64,000 bases of DNA, from the NCBI GenBank assembly GCA_964017185.1, contig OZ024872.1, forward strand, positions 56,165,817-56,229,816, read 5' to 3'. Positions 57,560-64,000 of this stretch are shown here, one piece after another (position 1 is the stretch's first letter; the number at the start of each line of letters is the position of its first letter). Source of the stretch: Rugalucina vietnamica. Its lineage: Eukaryota; Mollusca; Bivalvia; Lucinida; Lucinidae. The notes beneath the pieces were generated by a model. It was not told the DNA's origin. It searched no databases and saw nothing but the letters and a program-made list of their open reading frames with translations. Position numbers and translations under genes: made by a program.

Positions 57560-60391
57560 CTGTTCTCCACACTATGCGAAACACCTCTGGAGCCGATGAT
57601 TGTCTACAATGCCCAAGATGCGATCGCTGGCGATCAGCACCTGACTACATCCGTGATCCAATGGTTCTCTGGGACCGCTTCCCTTGTCCACCGCCGGGAA
57701 CTGATCACGCTAAGCTATTGATTGAACTCGACTGGACCGGACAAATGGGACCAAAATCAGGCTGCATGGCCTTGCAAAGGGTAGCAAGGCGATGTAATGT
57801 CGACTTCAAGAATCTCCATTCCGTTCACGTGTCTTTGCCTCAGTGTGAGGGGCTATTTCAGGCTGGCGTTCTGTGTGGGACCAATTGTTTTATTGCCTTT
57901 ATTCTTGCCGGAATATGTGTTCTCTTCTGCCTTCTTCTAGTCATCGTCTGCATTAGATATGTGTAAGTATAGACATCACTGTCCTTTTTTATTAGAATAT
58001 ATTTTATAATTCAATAACATTAGCTGCAACGTTAGTCTTGAGCATACATTCCATAACCTTCAAATTAGATATTCCACACAATGCCCGTTCACTTACGAAT
58101 TACATCATTACCTTTCAATAGTTATTGTACCAGAACCAAACCCCAAATACGTGTATTACTTATCAGTACCAATAATAAAATGGTTCGCTCCCAACATGAC
58201 TGGGGCATTAATGACAACTAGGACGCAAACTGCAACAAAAACTACCACAACCTAAATCGTAGCAGCGAACGTTGGACAATACCAGTCTGTGAACTACAAA
58301 AACTCCCTCCTTTAGGCTTCAACTTCTAGCGGGGTACCGCGAAGCTGATCAGCGCCTTTGTTTTCGCTTCACTGATAGTACACTTCCTCTTCTTCTCTAA
58401 TCTGAAATTTCAAGCTTCTAGCCATCTTCTGTGACTGTACAGCCTCATTTGTGTCGGACCTGTTCGGAAACGACATTTTTGGTTTTCTCACGAGACGGCT
58501 CTAATGTTCTACCTTACAGGCGGCGTGAAAAACAGTCTTCCTCATTTTGTTCTAAGGTGCTTTCACCATCTTCAGCTGCTGATACTAACACCCATATAAA
58601 CAAAGACTATGCTCAAACTGACGATAGTTATAGACCAAATGGATTCCCAAGACGACGAGGTTTACCATGTGAGGTAAGATCCGATACGATTGCTTGAACG
58701 ATATCGGCCTTTTTGAGTGTTTAGAGAGCCATCCGATTAGACTGAATATGTGCTGGGTGTAAAACTTGATTTCGCTGTGTTGACACACATCTTAGATCAA
58801 AGCAAAGCTTCACATCTTCGACTTCGGTTCTACCACAACTGTCAATGAAATACAAAACACGACTCTTTCTGGACACAAGTGGTCATTGGGTTGTATGTTA
58901 GAATTAGTGCTGTAAACTACCCTAATTTATCATGTATTTTTGAACGCGCGTCTTGTAAAACTGAGACAAACCCACCTATAATCGGACTCATTATGATATT
59001 AGCATAGAAATATACAAGTACATGTAGGCAATAATTAGGTAGGAAATGGCGTAGTCAGATAGAAATTCCCTCTCCACAAACCGAGGGATGGAAAACTGAA
59101 ATGGCACTAAGTTGTTTATACCAAGAATTCCCAACAGGCGGCTACTCAGTTACCCGAACTTAACTAAAACATACATAAGGCTCAAACAACACAAAAATTC
59201 GATTTAGAGTTTCATTGTCTTTCATTTCCATTTCTCTTGCAGGCTCGAGTAACCAGCTGTGGTGTAGAAGCTAGGCTTCTAAAAGCCATTCAAGAAAATC
59301 AACTTCAACATTATGTCGACGACACGTGCTCACAATGTCACGCAACCTCAGTCTCAAGACAGAGTACGATGCAGATGAGAGGAAACCGTCTTGGCTATGA
59401 ATTGATATATTGGAAAGAGGGGGATTACTTTGTACAAAGAGTGCCTTCAAACGATGCTATAAGTCGAATGTCGGCAACACGAGACGGATCAATATATGGT
59501 GGTTCAGTAAGTGGTTCACATCATTATGAATATATCGGTGGTCATCAGACTGACTGTTCATATAATAGTTCTACTGGAAGGCATTCGAATCATTCCAATA
59601 GGGTATACGGGAGGAATAGTGTTCAAAATATAAACAGTGGTACATGTAGTGATCCTAGTGTTTCATGTGGAACGGACTTAGATAATATGAGATGTGGATC
59701 TATTGTAGATAACTACGACAGCGACAAAACGCCTGATACTTTTGTGAATTATAAAATACCTTGGAAGTCTAGCAAAACAAGTGTAACATCTGTTCATTCT
59801 AGGTACCAAGATAGGGAACAAGATCTAAATTATTTTGGAGATCGAACTCTCTATCAGCCTTTGGGAAGTGATAAATTTCCATATAGTGATAGTCAGTGTG
59901 ATCGGAATTTAAGACAAGGATATTACAGTGATTCATATGGAAGTTCTGGACCGAAAAATCAAGGATACGAGTGGAGTAATAACTATGTTTCAAAGGACAA
60001 TAATAGTTCTGCTGTGAGTGATTCGAAGAAAGATCAGTCAGAAGCGCGTGATCCTCATTCAATAAGAGGATATAAATATGTTTTCAATCCATCTCCTTAT
60101 GAAGATACAACTTCACAACATAATGACGATACCATAGATCTAAAACAGTTGCAAAGTGCAATATTTGAACTAACCGGTAATGCGTCATTACCTAGCGAAC
60201 AAACATTGAGCAATATTCCACACAAACCGAATGTTAAACAGAGGCGACCTAGTGCCTGTTCAAATACGTCAATCACCTTAGATAGCTCTTCCACCAGTGG
60301 ACATTCCAATAGTTTCAAGAAATCAACAAAATGTGAATCAGATTTACCTCCACAAATGGTTTACAAATCCGATAAGAATAATCTAACTTAA
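57560..60391 (+). CDS. Single-pass membrane protein with Cys-rich outer region and Tyr-rich tail (three exons, 5' incomplete)
   Basis: Exons 57560-57962, 58520-58673 and 59243-60391 (TAA). Junctions AGATATGT|GTAAGT, TTACAG|GCGGCG, TGTGAG|GTAAGA and CTTGCAG|GCTCGA keep one frame. An ATG at 57541 would give 574 residues, but TCTTCTTTTCAG just before 57560 is a better acceptor, so the true start is probably in an unseen upstream exon. Numbered from 57541: sequon NTS at 14-16; eight cysteines at 21-113 (motif CLQCPRC); membrane segment 117-138; basic stop; then about 435 cytoplasmic residues, low-complexity and rich in Ser, Asn, Asp and Tyr (24 Tyr in the last exon). The tail has a CxxC (221-224), YELI (244), YFVQ (254), YQPL (396) and a helix-like patch DDTIDLKQLQSAIFELTG near 487. 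Likely a cell-surface receptor or adaptor; no family recognised. Both introns hold transposon fragments. Confidence 0.75.
58333..58502 (-). mobile_element. MITE-1 fragment in intron 1, ending 17 bp before exon 2
   Basis: From GGTACCGCGAAGCTGATCAG (half of the central palindrome) through AAATTTCAAGCTTCTAGC and GTGTCGGACCTGTTCGG to GAGACGGCTC. It is oriented as the 63.2-kb copy and lacks the other half. The end of the MITE and the following TAAT fall where a branch point is expected. Confidence 0.85.
59032..59205 (-). mobile_element. Family-3 fragment in intron 2
   Basis: AGGCAATAATTAGGTAGGAA, AATTCCCTCTCCACAAACCG, GGCGGCTACTCAGTTACCCG and AACATACATAAGGC-like sequence in the family order. It ends about 35 bp before the exon 3 acceptor; the pyrimidine tract itself is not from the element. 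Confidence 0.8.
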
Positions 60392-61765
60392 AATATATTA
60401 AGTTACTAGTAAATTAAAATATTTATATATGTCAAACAGCCTTGTTTATTCGTAAATACCATATATGTTAGTGATCCTGTATGACGGTTATATAAATGCT
60501 GAGTTTTGTTGGTTTTTACCAATGTTTTCTTGTAACTGTTACTGTCATTTCAGCTATCTATCCTTACAAGTTTATCTAGGTCGAAAATATTAAAACAATC
60601 ACGTTCAACAACGGCTTACCTCAGACAAGTTTAAGCTTCAAAAACAGGCTTTCTACAATGACACATTCTGCCATGCTATGACCAGTTCATGCATGTTCAA
60701 TGTATACCCGACAAAATAAGAAACGCAATGGTGCAATTAATCAATGTTTCATAAAGCTCATAAGAATTAACACAATTTCATTCAATGACATACTATTTCA
60801 AAGATATGCTATTCGGCCTTGCATTACATGCACTTGTAAACAAGATCCCAAAAACTGTGCTTCAAAAATCGGCCGTCAACCAGGTGGGGGTCAAATGTTT
60901 CAGTCACATAAACATTGCACCGTTTTCTATCCTGTCTCTGGTATTTAATTTAGATGTTTGGAAACTTTTGAGTACACCTAAAGGACCACAGACATGCATA
61001 GCTGTACCCCTTCCATATTTTCTCCTCATTTTATTCAAACACGAGCTCTGAAGGCTTGGGAGATCTTGAGTTTAACCATATTGTAAACACAAAATGCATA
61101 CTGGAGATAAACCATATAAACCATTAAAAGTTTTAGACTTAGTTTTATGAGTTTTAGCGGGCAAGAACGATCAAACAAGAGTATGTTATTCAACTTCACA
61201 AGCTTCTAAATTAATGAAACAGGATCGTTTTAGTACCTTACAATTGAAACACATTCCCAGAGGCCGAAATTCTGATTATGTTTCCTTTGAATAATCACGT
61301 CCTAGAGATGCTTGCCGTTTGCGGAAATGTTTTTTTTCTTCTTTATGTTGGTATAGAACAAATCTTCATCTATGCTCATGTGAATTTAGCAAGATTTGCT
61401 CAGAAATAAACATTTTACGACGTTTTTAATTTGAGCAATTTATGAAAAACTTAACGAGAAAATTTATCATTTTTTGTCGGGTATATGATTGAGAAACTGT
61501 TATCGAATTAAAATGGTAAACCCCTGTATGGGGAGTAACTGGTTTACATCTTTTGTCAACGCTATTAACATTTAGCAATATATACATGATATACATAGTA
61601 TTTCCAATCCTAGAACGTTTTCTTGTGTTACTTATCAATTTGATCATCATTAAGAACCAGACAATTACTAATAGAAACCTGAAACAGACAGACAGGGGCT
61701 CTCTTTGCGAATATTAATATTCATAGAAATCATTGTTTATTATAATCACACAGAACAAATGCAGA
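60392..61765. other. 3' flank of the membrane-protein gene, probably including its 3' UTR
   Basis: ATTAAA at 60413 and 60589 and AATAAA at 61405 (plus strand) are candidate polyadenylation signals; the sequence does not show which is used. No further coding frame is supported. The 82- and 88-codon overlapping frames at 60700-61051 have no domain or codon pattern to support them. Confidence 0.45.
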
Positions 61766-61766
61766 A

Positions 61767-62005
61767 TGAGCCGTCTCTTGGGAAAACCAACAATGTGGTT
61801 TCCGACCAGGTCCGACATAAACCGACCTGTACAGTCACAGAATAGAGCTAGAATCTTGAAATTTCGGATTTCTGTAGAAGAGGAACTGTACTATCCACGA
61901 GTAGCGAAAACAAAGGCGCTGATCAGCTTCGCGGTTACCGTGAAGCTGATCTGCGTCTTTGTTTTCGCCTATGCAGATTGTTAATTTTCCCATGAGGCGG
62001 CTCAT
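61767..62005 (+). mobile_element. MITE-1 copy, full length
   Basis: TGAGCCGTCTCTTGGGAAAA to TTCCCATGAGGCGGCTCA with the central palindrome GATCAGCTTCGCGGTTACCG (about 61920) nearly intact. TA on the right flank. Confidence 0.9.
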
Positions 62006-63222
62006 ATGTGGGTTTTGAAATAATGCATCGAAGCTGGAAAGTCTGATGAATTATTCAGTTCTTGTTGTTATAATATAAAAGAAGCCAAAAAGATAATGAC
62101 GATTATGACATGAGCTGAATGACGATACTGGAAATTAAAATTTTCGACATGTATAACACTTGCTGAATAACTCGGATCCAATAATAACCGGATAAGTAAC
62201 TACGGTATTTATTTGGTGTTTATTAAATATGTTGTCTCGGCTAGATTGTCAAAGCTGAGATTGACAAAGTTTGTATACTAATAACTCAATTATTTTAGAA
62301 AATATCTAAGCTTTTCTTTCATAAAGCAATAACTTAATATAAATACTGCAATATAGTAGCATTATATTTCTAGAGACTTAAAAAAGGTTCTCCACATTTC
62401 TACTAGAAACATAGGTACCGAATTTCACTGATTTCAGCTTTCTTGATAGAAAAACAATATATTTTGGTAAAGCATGAAAGGAAAAGACAATTACTATTCC
62501 TTATGATTTATAAAATAGTGTCCAAACATGATTAAAATTTCTTAAAACAATGTAATTTGTCACCTAAACACATTTAGAATGATCATTTTGCTTTTAATGA
62601 CACTTAAAACCAAGCAGAGACAACATAAATTGACATAAGCTTTAGTGTCATATCCGGTCTATTTTGGATCCGAGTGAATAATACACTGTTATAGATATAC
62701 ATAAAGTATGAATTAGAAATACAGAAACAATACTAATATACATGTACACCGGGATTTGTCTCTGCTAACTTTCATTGTATGTGAAAGAATTACATGTGTT
62801 ATATCCTATAATACAGAAATGACAACCGTATATAGATATGAAATAAACCGTGAATAAACTGTCTAGAATATAAATAATTCAACTGAAGTTCTGTCACATA
62901 TGCACCGTGTTCTATTTCTGGATTAATCTAAGTAATGGAACGCTAAAACACTATTTACAAAGCTATACCTTTAGGGTAATATCTTTATGCAATTACTTCG
63001 TTTAGAGATAAGTTTTGTACGGTAAATGCATATTTATTCAAACGAATGTCTGACCTGATATAAGTAAGATCTCGATCACAAACCTCAAATGCTTTGATTT
63101 AAAGTTATGCGAGCTGAGAGTATATCTGCTTTTCTGTTATACACGTCATCTATGATTTGGTCGATGCTGGCCACCGTACTGGGTAAGAGCTAGACAGGCA
63201 TTGCACTTCAAACGATTATTAT
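62006..63222. other. Non-coding stretch, nothing recognised
   Basis: AT-rich, no usable frames, no match to the repeats in this window. Confidence 0.5.
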
Positions 63223-63223
63223 A

Positions 63224-63459
63224 TGAGCCGCCCCATGGGAAAACCAACAATCTTCATAGGCGAAAACAAAGGCGCAGATCAGCTTCGCGGTAACCGCGAA
63301 GCTGATCAGCGCCTTTGTTTTCGCTACTCAGATAGTACAATTCCTCTTCTACTTAAATCTGAAATTTCAAGCTTCTAGCTGTTTTCTGTGCTTGTACAGG
63401 CCGGTTTGTGTCGGACCTGTTCGGAAACCACATTGTTGGTTTTCCCACGAGGCGGCTCA
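63224..63459 (-). mobile_element. MITE-1 copy, full length, best preserved
   Basis: TGAGCCGCCCCATGGGAAAA and, inverted, TGAGCCGCCTCGTGGGAAAA are terminal repeats of about 29 bp with few mismatches, flanked by TA. The central palindrome (about 63262-63325) has arms of about 32 bp, nearly perfect. Opposite orientation to the 2.8- and 61.8-kb copies. Confidence 0.92.
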
Positions 63460-64000
63460 TATAGTTGTTTTCATTCCATTCATTCTCGTCTTGTCTGGTA
63501 TCTGAGTTAGGATTTTATTTAATGATATGATCCATTTTGGAACATTCTAATATAAATTTCCTTACAATAACTATATGAGATACAAAGTTCGTAGAATTAA
63601 TTTCAAGAAGCATTTCATTGCAACATATCCGGTATACCTCAATGTTGACAAATAAATCATGGACTCAGTATGTCTACATTTAATCAAGCACTAATGAGAT
63701 ACCCCAAGACGACACAAAGAGCTTTTTGAAACGAAACCGCATGACAAATGGATGTTCTCTCCGTAGACTAATGAAGGCAAGCTTTTTAAAGCAAGTAGAC
63801 ATCTATTAAAGCTACCGAAATAATAATCCCGTTTCCTGAATTCCTATAGCGCGGGTTAAAGAGAAAAGACAATTTTGTTGCCAATATATCTCCCTAAATT
63901 ACAACCCTGGACAGTGTAAAGGATCACAAGAGACATCAAAATTAATGATTTGGGAAATAAGATATTGCCAAGTCTCTAACGTTTATGTCCTAAGCGATGG
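63460..64000. other. Non-coding stretch to the window end
   Basis: No gene or repeat recognised. Confidence 0.5.

Noticed and set aside
59799-60318. Minus-strand frames opposite exon 3
   Set aside because: Shadows of the plus-strand coding exon.
1-64000. CRISPR arrays, bacterial operons, rRNA genes
   Set aside because: No regularly spaced short repeats with unique spacers, no ribosome-binding-site/operon structure and no rRNA-like sequence; introns and SINEs show a eukaryotic genome.

Overview
The window is AT-rich, gene-poor animal DNA. It contains spliced coding exons with GT-AG introns, tRNA-derived SINE copies, a LINE-type 3' end with a TTAC tail, and many short inverted-repeat transposons. 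Two of these short elements (around 15.2-15.6 kb and 46.3-46.6 kb) look like families I associate with bivalve molluscs, so a bivalve genome is the best guess. This rests on memory of repeat types, not on a search.

Layout. About 0.9-52.9 kb is a tandem array of five diverged copies of one non-coding segment, called units A to E here (A 905-15640, B 15641-25112, C 25113-31127, D 31128-41074, E 41075-52935). Landmarks recur in the same order in each unit. A and E keep modules that B, C and D lack, and C and D share a deletion. Unit lengths vary from about 6 to 15 kb because each has collected its own transposon insertions and deletions. Comparing units gives natural empty sites, from which target-site duplications of several elements can be read directly (TA, ATAAT, GCTGT). 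A 3.1-kb element with 46-bp perfect terminal repeats, itself full of smaller elements, is inserted in unit E. No unit has a convincing intact protein gene. Units B, C and D do carry a repeated TATA-box, start-site and short-first-exon arrangement, and unit A has one possible small secreted cysteine-rich peptide on the minus strand.

From 52.9 to 57.5 kb lies unique DNA with a mariner-like TIR element, a 320-bp foldback and two oppositely oriented copies of a palindromic MITE. From 57.5 to 60.4 kb is the only clear gene: three plus-strand exons for a single-pass membrane protein with a short cysteine-rich outer region and a long tyrosine- and serine-rich inner tail. Its family is not recognised, and the 5' exon(s) were not found. 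Both of its introns carry transposon fragments close to the 3' splice sites. The remainder (60.4-64 kb) is non-coding apart from two intact copies of MITE family 1.

Family names used below: MITE-1 (about 237 bp, ends TGAGCC/GGCTCA, central palindrome), MITE-2 (about 270 bp, long central palindrome plus a TATA-like core), and family-3 (constant end CTACTTGTACCTTTT, variable other end).
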